Source: Uloborus plumipes
Taxonomy: Eukaryota > Arthropoda > Arachnida > Araneae > Uloboridae
Direction of reading: 5' to 3'
NCBI GenBank assembly: GCA_038373865.1
Contig: JAXGGA010005563.1
Coordinates: 1 to 64,000, forward strand
Length of the DNA stretch: 64,000 nt
In this document: positions 34,978 through 47,549 of the stretch, piece after piece
How positions within the stretch are numbered: position 1 is the stretch's first letter
Layout: the number at the start of each line of letters is the position of its first letter
Made by a program: the position numbers and the translations under genes
Notes under the pieces: generated by a model
Seen by the model: the letters and a program-made list of their open reading frames with translations, nothing else
Database searches by the model: none
Told to the model about the DNA's origin: nothing

Positions 34978-35475
34978 CCCTTCACTGCACGGTGTGCCAG
35001 ATCTGGCACAAACCAAATAAACCCTCATATATTCCTATGATTTTTAAATGCAGTTAAACTGAGCTTTGTGCCCCTTCTGGAACATTGCTATAACAGTTTA
35101 GTGTGATTTTTATGCACTAGTTAGTTGCACTAGTCTAGGTATTACAGTTCTTGCTTTTGAAAAAAGAGTGTCTGCATTTCCGTTAGAAGTGTGCTTAGTC
35201 ATTATTTCCTTTGTTCTAAAAATGTTTAAATACACTTAGTGGAAAGTTTGTTTATACCACTTATGACACAAAAACATTGTAGATTATTACACTTATCGGT
35301 ATACAAAGCATATGCTATGTGCTTTGTGCCATATATAGAACAAACAATTAAAACGTCATTTTTGGTGCACATTTTTAAGATTAATTTTTTCCTTCATTTT
35401 TCCTGAACTCAGGGCTATTTAAAAGGTAACAAATGATTTTTTTCATGAAAATATAAAAAATCGTGCAGTGAAGGG
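34978..35475. mobile_element. 498-bp TTAA-flanked MITE
   Basis: CCCTTCACTGCACG and its complement at the ends, TTAA at 34974-34977 and 35476-35479. piggyBac-like by duplication. Confidence 0.8.
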
Positions 35476-36071
35476 TTAAACTAATTTGAAGATTATTTTA
35501 ACCGAGCTGTGCTCGGTCGCCAGTTACTTTTATATTTGCAAAAAACGTGAATTTTATCTTTTATTCAGAGTTGCATTCTAATAACTGAAACAGTATAGTT
35601 CAGCCTTCAGTATTAATAATAGTATTAAATATATTACTTTCACATTTGTAAGGAACGTGAACTTTATCTTTTATTCAGAGTTACATACTGACAAACAAAC
35701 CCACATGTGAAACTAATAAAAAGTGTATTAGAAAGAGAACAAAATACGTGTGGCACTCGGGGGACTGCCGCGGTAAAGCTATTGCAGATTATTATTTTTG
35801 AGAAACGTGAGAAAAAAAATTATATCAAATTTAAAATTCGCTATATCCGCCAAATGTTGAGATGAAGTACCGAATAATGATTTAAATTGTTACGAAAACG
35901 AGGGATTTAGATTTCAATTACAGGTTTTAATTTCACAGCAATTAAGGGGTTTTAATTTCTCCCGAACTAATTAATATTTCGAAAAACCCTTTCTTAATGG
36001 ATAATCACGTAGACATGCCTGCCAATTTTAAGTCTGAGGCTTCAGCGGTATTGGCAGTGCGTTGATATATA
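35476..36071 (-). repeat. Dispersed repeat, two inverted copies
   Basis: AACCGAGCTGTGCTCGGTCGCC is followed by two copies of the TTTATCTTTTATTCAGAG unit in minus orientation, up to about 35730; the rest is AT-rich without recognised content. Confidence 0.55.
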
Positions 36072-36722
36072 CAGGGTGCCCACTCCAATCGTGGACCAAT
36101 AGCTAATTTCTAAACCGTTAGAAATACGCATATAGTTTATTTAGGAAAAAATCTCCAAATTATGAAAGGAATTTTGGGTCTATTCAATGTTTTTCAAAAA
36201 ATCAAATTTTGAAAGAGTTACGAAATTCAAATTTTTATACAGCCCCCCAGTCCTATCAGTCATGTTTAGTAAAACATTCTTGACACTGTAACGTTTAAAA
36301 CTAAAAAAAAATCACCCTTCTACCACAAAAATTGACCGAGTTATGACGTTTTGAAAAATCAAGATTTTGCATTATTTCATGACGTCATCGAGAGATCGCT
36401 TGAGGCACCGTATGCGAAATCCTTCAAAATCTTGATTTTTCAAAACGTCATAACTCGGTCAATTTTTGTGGTAGAAGAGTGATTTTTTTTGAGTTTTAAA
36501 CGTTACAGTGTCAAGAATGTTTTACTAAATATGATTGATAGGACTGGGGGGCTGTATAAAAATTTAAATTTCGTAACTCTTTCAAAATTTGATTTTTTGA
36601 AAAACATTGAATAGATCCAAAATTCCTTTCATAATTTGGAGATTTTTTCCTAAATAAACTATATGCTTATCTCTAGCGGTTTAGAAATTAGCTATTGGTC
36701 CACGATTGGAGTGGACACCCTG
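36072..36722. mobile_element. 651-bp palindromic element, copy 3
   Basis: Third full copy, again exactly 651 bp with TA flanks. The outermost bases read CAGGGTGCCC at the left, one change from the other copies. Confidence 0.9.
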
Positions 36723-36739
36723 TATATATTGTCTCAGGG

Positions 36740-37565
36740 ACATTGATTTATGTAGAGCCGCTATATAGACCGCTATGTAGAGCCGCTATATAGTATATAT
36801 AGGGGCCTTAGATTTATGTATATATAGATAACAATTTCAAAAAGACAATAGAAATGAATTTCATTATGTAATCCAGAGAAGCCTTACATTCGAAATCGTC
36901 ATTATTACGATTACTGTCATCACGTAGTAGTGGTTGGTGTTAGGTTTTTTCGTTACGGAATTTCTTGATTCTGTCGCCGCGCTTAGAGCCGCTATATAGC
37001 CAGGCCTAGAGCCGCTATATAGACAGGCCGACGCATCAAGATTAAGTTTTACCACTTTGGATCCAATTCCTTAACTTTTACTTTCAAATTTTCATTGTTG
37101 CGGAGTAGGGTTACCAGAAATAAGTTTTGGCACATTGCTAAGCTTTGCCAAATCCACGTGCCGCAAATAATTGCTCACTGTGAAAAATTACCAAATCGCG
37201 ATTACTGGCCAGAAAAGACAACCTCTCAAACACACAAACACGCGCTGGATCCAAAGTGGTGAAACTTAATCTTGATGCGCCGGCTCGTATATATAGGGGC
37301 CTTAGCCAGGCCGATGCATCAAGCTTAAGTTTCACCACTTTGGATCCATTTCATGAACTTTTACTTTCATTTTTCATTATTGCGGAGCTAGGATTACCAG
37401 AGCAAAGTTTCGGGACATTGCCAAGCTTTGTTAAATTCGCATGAAAAGTTACCAAAAAGCGACGACTCGCCAGAAAAGACAACCCCCAAACACGCGCTGG
37501 ATCCAAAGTGGTCAAACTTAATCTTGATGCGTCGGCTCGTCTATATAGGGGCCTTAGCCGCGCTC
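36740..37565. repeat. Array of GGATCC-ended inverted repeats
   Basis: Alternating + and - copies of GGATCCAAAGTGGTGAAAC...GATGCGTCGGC at about 37020, 37245, 37310 and 37496, joined by TATATAGGGGCCTTAG or AGAGCCGCTATATAG. The short plus/minus frames here are artefacts of this repeat. Confidence 0.6.
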
Positions 37566-37751
37566 AAAGCCCGCAATAAAAGCTATGCAATAGCTTAAAA
37601 ATTTCAAAACTTAGGTGTTAAAATCCCAATTGAGGTGATTTTTGGCGATGTTTTTGTATTTTAACAATTCTGGCAATAAAGTTAAAAATAAATGGATATG
37701 ATCGCCCTCAAATAGTGCTGTTTATCAAAGCATGTGGTTCCACCATACTGC

Positions 37752-37992
37752 CATGCTAAGCACAAAAGTCGTATCTGCACTTTTTAACAAAATTGAGTTA
37801 TCGTCAGGGGGTGACTCTTTGTGACGTATTTTACCCAAACACAAAATTATATGGTCATTTGAGAACGGTACATATTTTTTAAAAAATTATGGAAAAGTTT
37901 CATCTGAATCAAATACATGGTGGCGCAAATCTTTAAAGAGCTTTATCTCAGTTTGAGCTTGACTGTAGATACCACTTTTGCCCTTAGCACGA
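37752..37992. mobile_element. About 240-bp MITE, complete reference copy
   Basis: TGCTAAGCACAAAAGTCGTATC at the left and an inverse containing GATACCACTTTTG at the right. Best-preserved copy of the family at 2597 and 22734. Confidence 0.65.
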
Positions 37993-38737
37993 CAGAATAC
38001 CCCCCCACCCCCGCCCCTCACACGCTCCAGTCTTGCGCAATGCTTGTTTCATTTATTCAAAAAAAAAAAAAAACATATAATAATCTAAAAAATGATAATA
38101 AACTTTGGGTAAGGTATGAACTTTTGAGATAAACCTGAGTCCTTAGATGGGGGGGGGGGACCGCTTAACTCTTTGCGTACGTCTCTAGATGCACCATTAT
38201 AGTAGTCCTCTTAAGTCTTGAAAAGGTGTGTCAAGGTGAATAGAAATATCTTTTAATACATGAAAGGGGGCTTAGCCCTGACATCTGGTTTTAAAGTAGA
38301 CCCTCAAATTAACCAAAAACTTCTCATTTGATTATTCACATTCTTCAAGCAGAAAAAAACCCTTCTCCTTAAGTAATGCACTTGCCACTCCCTTTAAGAA
38401 AGGCCCACAATCACGCAAATAGGGGGGGGGGGGCAATAACCCCCCAAGCCTCATGGAGTCGCCGCTAGTGCCAAGGACGTAGCTAAGGGGAGTGTTTTGG
38501 GGTCCGAAGCTCCTCCCAACCACCTTAAAATCGTACTGAGTCAATATGCTGCATCAACTGAAATACCTCCGAGGAAGGGACACCTCCATAAAGGGGACAA
38601 AATGCTCGGTCCCCTCAGTATTAAGGATGGTCGAGGTAAGCCTTGAAGATTTAAGACGATCATATTTTCCGCCTCGAGGAGACAAAAATTGCGTTTTGAC
38701 AATAGTGAAAATTTTAGAATTAGATTTAAAATTTTAA
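37993..38737. other. Non-coding, nothing recognised
   Basis: G- and C-runs (38150, 38420) and no supported gene or transposon end. Confidence 0.45.
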
Positions 38738-39164
38738 GATGAAGTCGACTATAAAATCTTTTGGCCATTTCCGTAAGAATTCTCTTTTAAAATGTAAATC
38801 TATAGTTTTAATAAATGTGAATAGTTTTTTAATAAAAACTCTTATTTTGAAAATGTGTCATCCACTTCAATATTACAACAGTTACTGAGTAGATAACCGC
38901 CCAAATTTCTAAGAAAAATGTGTTACGCAGATGTAACATTTGGCGCCCCCGGGTGGGTTTTGTCTACTCAGTAAATAAAGATTAGGTCCACTATAAAACT
39001 TTTTGGCCAAATTGTGTAAGAATTTTCTTTAAAAATGTAAACAGTTGAATGTAAATAATTTTTTAATATAAGCTCTTCTTTGAAAATGTGTCATCCACTT
39101 CAATATTACAATAGAAACCGAGGACATAACTGCCCTAAGAAAAATGTGTTACGCAGATGTAACA
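38738..39164 (+). mobile_element. Miniature LTR-PBS-LTR unit (TRIM-like)
   Basis: Two direct repeats (about 38738-38938 and 38982-39164), each with CACTATAAAA- or GACTATAAAA-type TATA and ending GATGTAACA, are separated by only 43 bp. That spacer begins TTTGGCGCCCCCGGG, a likely primer-binding site right after the first repeat. There is no gag/pol. It could be a terminal-repeat retrotransposon in miniature or an LTR element with a deleted body. Confidence 0.55.
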
Positions 39165-39223
39165 AAGGGATTTTACTGTATATCCATCACAATAGGTTCT
39201 GTAATAACGCTCGTCTTTTGCAG

Positions 39224-39663
39224 GGTTGGACCACGACCAGCGATGAGTGATTCGGCCGGTCCCTCGACATGGAAAGAATTCCCGCCCTGAGGATTTCCCT
39301 CCCACCCAGGAGGAGCCTCCTCTGCCTCCTGTGCGGCACGTTCCTCGCCTGCGCCCTCTACGCGTACTACAGCGCCTCCGAATCCGCCGACGCCTTCCGA
39401 ATCCGCCTCGACGATCCGATCCGAGCGCCCCCTTCCGCCGCACCCTCGTCCCCATCCACGACGACCATCGCCGGAGTGACGTCGTGGGTTTCCAACCAAT
39501 CCGGGAACGTGACCACGCCCACCACTGGGGCCCCTTCGGACGGCTGCCGGACGGGGGCCCCCCAGCTCGTCCTGCTCTGGACCCCCTTCTTCGGGTCCTG
39601 GGAGTATCTGGGTGATTTCAAGCGGTGCCCGAACTGCCCGAACTGCCGAGTCACCAGGGACAG
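39224..39663 (+). CDS. Alpha-1,3-fucosyltransferase, exon 1 (coding from 39269)
   Basis: Exon 1 of a GT10 alpha-1,3-fucosyltransferase, a Golgi type II membrane enzyme that moves fucose from GDP-fucose to GlcNAc on glycans. An acceptor-like TCTTTTGCAG precedes 39224; the start chosen is ATG 39269 (GACATGG context) because an in-frame TGA sits at 39248. Residues 1-15 are a basic tail, about 16-34 a hydrophobic signal anchor (LLCLLCGTFLACALYAYY), about 50-92 a Ser/Thr/Pro stem with sequons at N76 and N80, and LLWTPFFGSW (102-111) starts the catalytic domain. Donor GACAG|GTGTCG, phase 2. Very GC-rich. The product name is secure at family level; acceptor specificity (core versus antennal fucose) is not. 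Confidence 0.9.
39243..39290 (+). promoter_or_regulatory. Overlapping upstream ORF in the fucosyltransferase leader
   Basis: ATG at 39243 opens a 15-codon frame ending with TGA at 39288-39290, overlapping the main ATG (39269) in another frame. If the leader includes this ATG, scanning ribosomes could be diverted. Effect is inference. Confidence 0.5.
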
Positions 39664-39743
39664 GTGTCGTATATTTCTTACTAGCTTATTACTCGGCGTT
39701 GCCCGGGTGCTTATTGAAAATGGGCGCAAAAATTAGAAGTAAA

Positions 39744-40989
39744 CTAGCTGCGTGGCTCGGCGTTGCACGGGCTTTAATGTAGTGAAGACAGTTTGAGAAA
39801 ACTACTCACCGCCAAGGCGACTCGCCTTTAAAGAAGTGAGGAAAGTTTAAACTACCTACTTGCCGCCAAGGCGGCTCACCTTTAAAGTAGCGAGGAAAGT
39901 TTCAACAAATTACTCGCCACCAAGGCGGCTCGCCTTTAAATTAGCGAGGAAAGCTTCAACAAATTATTCGCCACCAAGGCGGCTCGCCTTTAAAGTACCA
40001 AGAAAGGTTTCAACAAACTACTCCCCGCTAAAGCGGCTCGCTAAAATGCTTTCCTGCATCAAAACGTCAATCGAATTATTTGCACATGCTTCCTCAGAAA
40101 TAAAGACGATGTCAAGTAACACATACTTAGCACTCTCCCTAAATGAAAAATAAAATTCCTTACCAAAAACAATTATTTCCAAATCGCTGTCTTCCTGTAA
40201 AATTAATTGCAAATTTCTAAACGAAAAAGTTGTTTTCATATTTGAATCGCAGCTATAAAAAAAAGTCCCTTCTAAAAACAGCAATTGCAATTTTATTTAA
40301 AAACACATTTTTAAAATGGTACCAGAGAAAAAATATAAATCATTAATTAGAATAAAAGCAATTGTTAGAACTTGTAATTGTTGTAACACGTATTCAAAAT
40401 GGCAACGGCAAGAAATAAAAGTCTTGGAATTTTAAATAGTTCAATAATTTAATGAACGTTTTAATTCAAAATGGCAACGGTAGGAAATAAATGTCTTGGA
40501 ATTTTAAATAGTTCAATAATTTAATTAGCTTTTTAATTCAAAATGGCAACGGTAAGAAATAAATATCTTGGAATTTTAAATAGTTCAATACTTTAACGTT
40601 TTTATTCAAAATGGCAACGGTAAGAAATAAATGTGTTGGAATTTAAATAGTTCAATAATTTAATAAACGTTTTAATGTAAAATGGCAACGGTAAGAAATA
40701 AAAGTCTTGGAATTTTAAATAGTTCAATAATTTAATTAACATTTTAATTTAAAATGGCAACGGAAAGAAATAAATGTCTTGGAATTTTAAAAGTGCAAAG
40801 AATTTAATTAACGTTTTAATTAATATCTCAGCTAATTAACGTCGTACAATTACGCGGTTGGTCTTATTGTCTTCCTTAGAAAATTTCAAATCGAATGACA
40901 CTGTTTGATTCTCTACGCTCAGCGGTTTTTGAGGAGTTCAAGCTTCAGACGGACAGACAGACAGACGCGAACAGATTTTAATAGTAGTA
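39744..40989 (-). mobile_element. Helitron-like element with tandem arrays, copy 2
   Basis: Reverse copy of the 17657 family: CTAG end at 39744, GC-rich array at 39790-40050, about 70-bp AT-rich array at 40390-40800, CTGT-rich 5' end near 40989. The 97- and 90-residue frames over it are array artefacts. Confidence 0.7.
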
Positions 40990-41927
40990 ATATCTGTTGG
41001 AAACTCATTTTTCTGTATCATATAATATTTGTGCCACTGTTCTAAGGTAATTGTTTTTAACTTACTTCAGGCTAAAATGAAATAGGCGAGCCTTTAATGG
41101 ATAATTCATTGTTTATCGTAATCTTTATTGGAAAATCCTCATATTTAAATGTGTTAAATTTTATCAATTTGTATGCTTAAAGGCTTATCTCTATTACTCT
41201 ATCTATTCAAAATTGAAAGAAAGTGGCCATTTTGAGACAAAAAATTTGAATTTTGAGCTTTTTGGAATTTTTTTCAAATTTCAAAAGCCTGCCTATATGA
41301 ATTCTAGTGCATCAAGGAACCTCTGTGCCAAGTTTGATGAAAATCCGACGAATTTGTATAAGGAGCAAACAAATATATATATACATACATCCATTTTTAC
41401 GCATATAGATTTCATACCGAGGGCGGATATAGAAATGTTTCAAGAAACGGCGATTTATTTTATGACGTGTCACTGCGCACCTTGGTTTGCAAGTATCGGC
41501 CTCTTATGTTTTGGACTTCAACTGCGAAAGGTATACTTGGGAGAGCCCTAAACCTGTACCGCTCTAGCATCGAAGATAGGCTAAAATTGCTATAAACTTC
41601 AAACTAACTGCAATGTAGAAAGTAATTAACTTTACTATGAAAACTTCAATGTTGAAAATTTACCAGTAGTGAGTGCTTCAAGGGAGGTTCCCTCTTTTGT
41701 ATCCGTCCCTGTTTCATATTCGTATTGATCTGCTACATTCATTACGTATTTATCATCTGCATTTAATTAGTACTTAAAACCATACTTCTAATCAGTCTTA
41801 CTTTTACCGCATCTTTTATTCCACACACATATTCATTTACTATTTATCGACTGCATTTATTTACCACTCAACAGCAGTAATTTCAGTAGCTTCCACTTTT
41901 ACTTTATCTTTTAGTCCATACTTATAT
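40990..41927. other. Non-coding; LINE/SINE-like 3' tail near 41310-41400
   Basis: CCTCTGTGCCAAGTTTGATG followed by GAAAATCCGACG and a TATA-rich run resembles tails of CR1/RTE-type retroposons. No reverse transcriptase. The 112-residue frame at 41213-41551 is not a recognised protein. Confidence 0.35.
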
Positions 41928-43165
41928 TACTACTATTAAAATCTGTCCGCGTCTGTCTGTCTGTCCGTCTGAAGCTTGAACTCCTCAAAAACCGCTGAGC
42001 GTAGAGAATCAAACATACAACCATTCGATTTGAAGTTTTCTAAGGAAGACAATAAGACCAACCGCGTAATTGTGCGACGTTAATTAGCTGAGATATTAAT
42101 TAAAACGTTGATTAAATTCTTTGCTCTCTTAAAATTAAAAGGCATTTATTTCTTTCCGTTGCCATTTTAAATTAAAGCGTTAATTAAGTTATTGAAATGT
42201 TTAAAATTCCAAGACTTTTATTTCTTTCCGTAGCCATTTTAAATTAAAGCGTTAGTTAAATTATTGAACTATTTAAAATTCCAAGACATTTAATTCTTAC
42301 CGTTGCCATTTTGAATTAAAACGTTTCTTAAATTATTAAACTATTTAAAATTCCAAGGGCCGAATTCAAGTGAAACACCATTGCAATCGCTAGGAAGTCG
42401 AATTACGATAGAATAGCATCTCGTAGCAATTGTAACGTTTCATTTGAATCCGAATTTGGGAATTTGAGATCGCATTGGGTGAGTTGCGATCGTCCGTGTT
42501 TCACTTGAATTCCGCCCTAAGACATTTATTTCTTTCCGTTTCCATTTTAAATTAAAACGTTAGTTAAATTATTGAACTTTTTAAAATTAAAGAGTGTTTT
42601 TTCTTTCCGTAGTCGTTTTGAATACGTGTTACAACAAAGTTCTAACAATTGTTTTTATTCTAATTAATGACTGATATGTTTTTGCTCTGGTACCATTTTG
42701 AAAATGTGTTTTTAAATGAAATTGCAACTGCTGTTTTTAGCAGGGACTTTTTTTTTGGCTACGATCCAAATATTACAGCAACTTTTTCGTTTAAAATTTT
42801 GCAATTAATTTAACAGGAAGAAAGCGGATTGGAAATAATTGTTTTTGGTAAGGAATTTTATTTTTTATTTAGGAAGAGTGCTTGCTAAGTATGCACTACT
42901 AGACATCGTCTTTATTTCTGAGGAAGCATGTGTAAATTATTCGATTGACTTTTTGATGCAGGAAAGCTTTTTAGCGAGCCGCTTTAGCGGGGAGTAGTTT
43001 GTCGAAACTTTCCTCGCTACTGTAAAGGCGAGCCGCGCCTTGGCGGCGAGTAGGTTGTTTAAACTTTTCTCACTACTGTAAAGGCGAGCCGCCTTGGCGG
43101 CGAGTAGTTTTCTCACACTGCCTTCACTACATTAAAGCCCGTGCAACGCCGGGCCACACAGCTAG
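41928..43165 (+). mobile_element. Helitron-like element with tandem arrays, copy 3
   Basis: Same start, arrays and 3' hairpin plus CACAGCTAG|T as copy 1. A 161-bp MITE is inserted in the AT-rich array at 42357-42517. Confidence 0.7.
42357..42517. mobile_element. 161-bp MITE in a Helitron array
   Basis: Ends GGGCCGAATTCAAGTG and CACTTGAATTCCGCCC, flanked by CAA and TAA; the array unit (TTCCAAGACATTTATTTC) resumes on the far side. A 3-bp TWA-like duplication suggests Harbinger type. Confidence 0.7.
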
Positions 43166-43301
43166 TTCATTTATTATTTATCGTTTGCATTTATTTAATA
43201 CTCAAAAACAGTAATTTTATGACTTCTACTTTTACCTAATTATTTTTTATTCCATACTCATATTCATTTAAGTTCGTGAGCATTTATTTATTACTTAAAA
43301 G

Positions 43302-44035
43302 TAGGGATGCACCGATTAATCGGCGGTACCGATTAGTCGGACATAATCGGCCACTTTGCCAATTATTAATAATCGGCAAAATCGGGCCGATTAATTGGCC
43401 GAAAAAATATTTTTTAAATTTCATTCTTTACAGTATATCTTCAGTCAGAAACTGTGATGAACAATTTTATTAATAGTAATAATAATCCTCACAGTTGATA
43501 TAAAGTTTTTAATAAATTAATTTTCCTACTTTGAATAAATAAATATACGTAGAAAAAGCTGCAACATTTTTCATGTGGCGATAGTTTTCTCCTTAGCACA
43601 ATGCTTTTAGATAACCTTTAAGTTTTGCACAGAGTAAGTCTTGAATTAAAAATTATGAAAAAATTTTAATTAAATTACTCCTAAATTGGAGTGCTCGCCA
43701 TAGACCCCGCCCTTTTTTTTTTGAATTTGTATGTCCAATTAACATAATTAACGACGTGTGTTAACGTAATATTATTGACAATGGTTTTAAGAAATTTGAT
43801 AAAATATGGAAATTATTTTCTGAAAATTAGGAAAATGGAAAAAATATCTTCTCTCACAAAGAAATTATTAACTATTTCTAAGCTCGAAATTCTTTTAGAG
43901 CGAAAAAAACTGACGGTAAAATTGTTAGTATTAGAAACAATCATAGTATTATTAATCGGCTCAGCCGACTAATTTGCCGATTATCAACAGCCGATTAATA
44001 GCTAATCGGCCAATTTGCTTATCGGTGCATCCCTA
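43302..44035. mobile_element. Complete 734-bp hAT element
   Basis: TAGGGATGCACCGATTAATC ... GGTGCATCCCTA with an exact 8-bp duplication CTTAAAAG at 43294-43301 and 44036-44043. Many GATTAATCGGC words at both ends. No transposase. Reference copy for the broken element at 20198. Confidence 0.9.
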
Positions 44036-44123
44036 CTTAAAAGCCGATCTTTTAATTCCTTCTACTTTTATTTTGTCATCTTTCATTTCGCACTCATCTT
44101 GATTTATTAATGGTCTGCTTATA

Positions 44124-44299
44124 CAGTCAACGCTCGTTATAACGACCACACGTTATAACGACCATCCTAATATAACGACCGGTGAGAAAACCCCCAACTG
44201 TATCCGAATATACTATATGTTCTACCTCTTATAGCGACCACTCGTTTTTAAGACCGTTTTCTGTAGGACGGAGACGGTCGTTATATCGAGCGTCGACTG
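44124..44299. mobile_element. 176-bp pogo-like MITE, copy 2
   Basis: CAGTCAACGCTCG ... CGAGCGTCGACTG with TA flanks; same length as 11441-11616. Confidence 0.85.
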
Positions 44300-47200
44300 T
44301 AAAGACTTTTACTTCATTACTTCTTCAATGATGCGTGAAAACGTAAGTGACTCTACTTGTTTATATTGTCACCCCCGCTTAATCGGGTTACGGATAAACG
44401 AATGCCCCGCTTTTACGAATTAATCTAACCGGAACCGATGCCATAGAAGCAATGTTGAAGATCCCCGCTTAATCGAACAACATCTCTTGGAACCGACAGT
44501 ATTCGTTTCAGCGGGGCCGACAGCAGTCTTGAAGCATTCGCGCAGTTGATAAAGTGAATCTGTGAGTGTGTTTGGCAAGACTATCACGCTACACTCCCAA
44601 GCAGGCTTGGAGTAATCGCCGATTACGTAATCGTGATCCGCGTAATCGGTTACAATTTTCTGTAATCATAATCGTAATTTGAAAATGAGACACTCGTAAT
44701 CCTGTAATCGTAATTTTAACAAAGTATTTCTTGTGTAATCGTTATTGGAATCTTTCTTTCAACAATCGTAATTTAGCCTTGTCATCGTGTCATCTGACCA
44801 AAACAAGTAAATGGTTGATTTCATAGAATATAATAAAAAATATTACTTGCTGTGCAATATTGCATGATAGTTTAAAGTAGGTTTAAATTTTACAGGCTTG
44901 GTTTTCCTTCCGCTTAACTAATAAGGTGCACAGAAAATTGACCTCCCCCCCCCCCCCCAACAAAAATGTCGGGATTCTCCTCTATACATAAAAACAATAT
45001 ATATGAGTGATTCCATACCAACTCACCGAATGGGGGTCGCACGACCGACTCGGATTTTCTTTTAATTTGGCACACATGTTGATCATATAGAGGCATGGAA
45101 AAGTTCAAATTGTTAGGTTCCTGCTCCACTTATTTTCTGAGATACATGCCCTCAAAGTTTGTCCGCCACGTCAAAATACTAAAAAAGTGATGTTATTTAA
45201 TCATTTTTTATAAAAAATCGTACTCATGCAAAATAAAAGTGTTAGATATCTATGGAAAGTAGTTACTCCAGGCATTCCGAAAAAAAAAATACTAGAACGT
45301 TCATAATGAAAATTGCCAAGGTACAAGGCTCTTTGAAGTTGTAATCACAAAAACTCGATTTTGCCGATTTTGCTAAAATTGAGGAATTTATTCCAAAAAA
45401 AGGAAGACATAACCAAAGGTTTACTCACTTTCTAGTAGTGTACAGATGTTTACTATAAATGGTTACATAATGCATAACTTGGATTTCTCACTCCTTGGAA
45501 ATATTTAAGCTTAAAGATAAGCCATATGGCAAAAACATGCGTTTTTGGCCGTCTTGGCAGCCATTTTTCTCATAAAGGGGGAACAGTAGAAACTTTATTT
45601 TTTTTAAACAAGCCACTGATATGTTAGCTATTCACAGGAAAAGAGTTTACTTTTGGTTATTTCTTCCATTAAGAGATATCCTGCTGACAATATATGCAAG
45701 TTTTTCGCGACGACCATATGCTTTTGTTCCCCCTCTCATGGACTTAAAATTAATTAAACCAAAAAATAATGATATATTTATTAATAGCTGTATTATCTAC
45801 CTAATATGTCATGAAATTTAATTTATTAAATCATTGACCAATAAATTAGATAATTGATGAAAACAAGAAATAGTATTCCTCTGATGCCTGAGCATTATGC
45901 ATTCATAATTATAAAGCACTAAATACTTTCTTGAGAAATTAATTAACATAAAAGAGCTCTAAATATTTACATTATAAGCAATACCCGATCTTGTGATTGG
46001 GATATTTCTGTTTTTAATTGCAGAATTTCTTGAATATCACATGAATATCAGGAAAAGAAATGAGGTCTTTTCGTTTGATGTAGGATGTTTATGACAAATT
46101 TCATTTGATGATTTGATGTTGATTTGATTGAAGCATACATTCTATTTTCTACAAAATAATACTGCAACAAAGAACAAGGGTATAAAGGGGTAAGTACTAA
46201 AGAATTTCTTGAAAAATCAATCAAAATAAAGGAGCTTCGAATATTTATCTCATAAGCAATACCTTATCTTGTGGTTGGGATGTTCCTGATTGATGGCTAT
46301 AAACAGGAGGATACCCTTGTTCTTTGTTGCAGTATTATTTTGTGGAAAATAGAATGTATGCTTTATAGTATCTGTAAACTAGTATTTTAGTGAGTAAACT
46401 TATTCTTGTCAGTTCTTATCAATGATCAACACATGTCAATTTTCTAAAGATCAGTATGGGAATAAATTAGTTGCACTAATTTTAATTCTTCAAGCATGGT
46501 TTTATATTAAATTATTTATTCAATTATTTTGTAAATATTTAACTGTTAATATGGTAAAATGTAATTCGATGTTGAAATTAATAGCTCTTTATCACCATGC
46601 TCAGTTAGTAACCCATCAAATGAAATTTGTCATAAAATATCCTACATCAAACGAAAAGACCTCATTTATTTTCCTGATATTCATGTGATATCCAAGAAAT
46701 TCTGCAATTAAAAACAGGAGTATCCCAATCACAAGATTGGGTATTGCTTATAATATAAACATTTAGAGCTCCTTTATGTTAATTTCTCAAGAAAGTATTT
46801 AGTGCTTCATAATTATGAATGCATAATGCTCAGGCATCAGAGAAATACTATTCCTTGTTTTCATCAATTATCTATTTTATTGTTCTATGATTTAATAAAT
46901 TAGGGCCGTGGTGGCCCGATCGGTAAGGCGTCGGACTCGTGTCCGAAAGGACCCGGGTTCGATCGGGACCGCCGCGAATCTTAGAGAGTAGTAGAGAGAG
47001 GGGGAAAATTGAGCTGTGGGCCTGGTCCTCGCAAAACGGGCAATTCGCTAAGCGATGGAACTAAACGTGTTGTTGAGCGGCGCTTTCCTGAAGTTTCGTT
47101 GCTCTACTGATAATTTCTGTATTAAATAATTGGTCATTTTTGTGAGTGTGAGTTTTATGTTCTTAGAACTAAATGAAAACTTTAAAATGTAATTTTGAAT

Positions 47201-47549
47201 GGAAAACCTGTATTTATATTTCCTTTTTAACATTTAGAATTGCGTTTTTTTCCATCACGTTAATACTTGCCAGAGCCATGTATGCCTACTGAAAAAAAAA
47301 ATTTCAGCATTTCCTGAGAGGCACCACGAGGAAGTGTGGTTGGTCTTTGCACTCTCACCCCCCCCCCCCGCGCTTTTTTTCTAAATGAATGTGATGAAAC
47401 TTTATTAAACTTAAAAATATGATTTCTCACCCCTCATTAATGGAACTAGACTTTTTTTCTTTCCTGAAAACTTAATAAAAAAATATTATTCTGCAGCACT
47501 GCACTTCAAAATCGTGTACTTACGTTTCGTTCCCCAGTTTACTGTTGGA

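Noticed and set aside
39135..39729. Minus-strand frames and the Arg-rich plus frame over fucosyltransferase exon 1
   Set aside because: Shadow frames of a GC-rich exon; the real frame has a signal anchor and joins exon 2 in phase.
41213..41551. 112-residue plus frame
   Set aside because: It covers a retroposon-like 3' tail with a TATA-rich run; no domain recognised.
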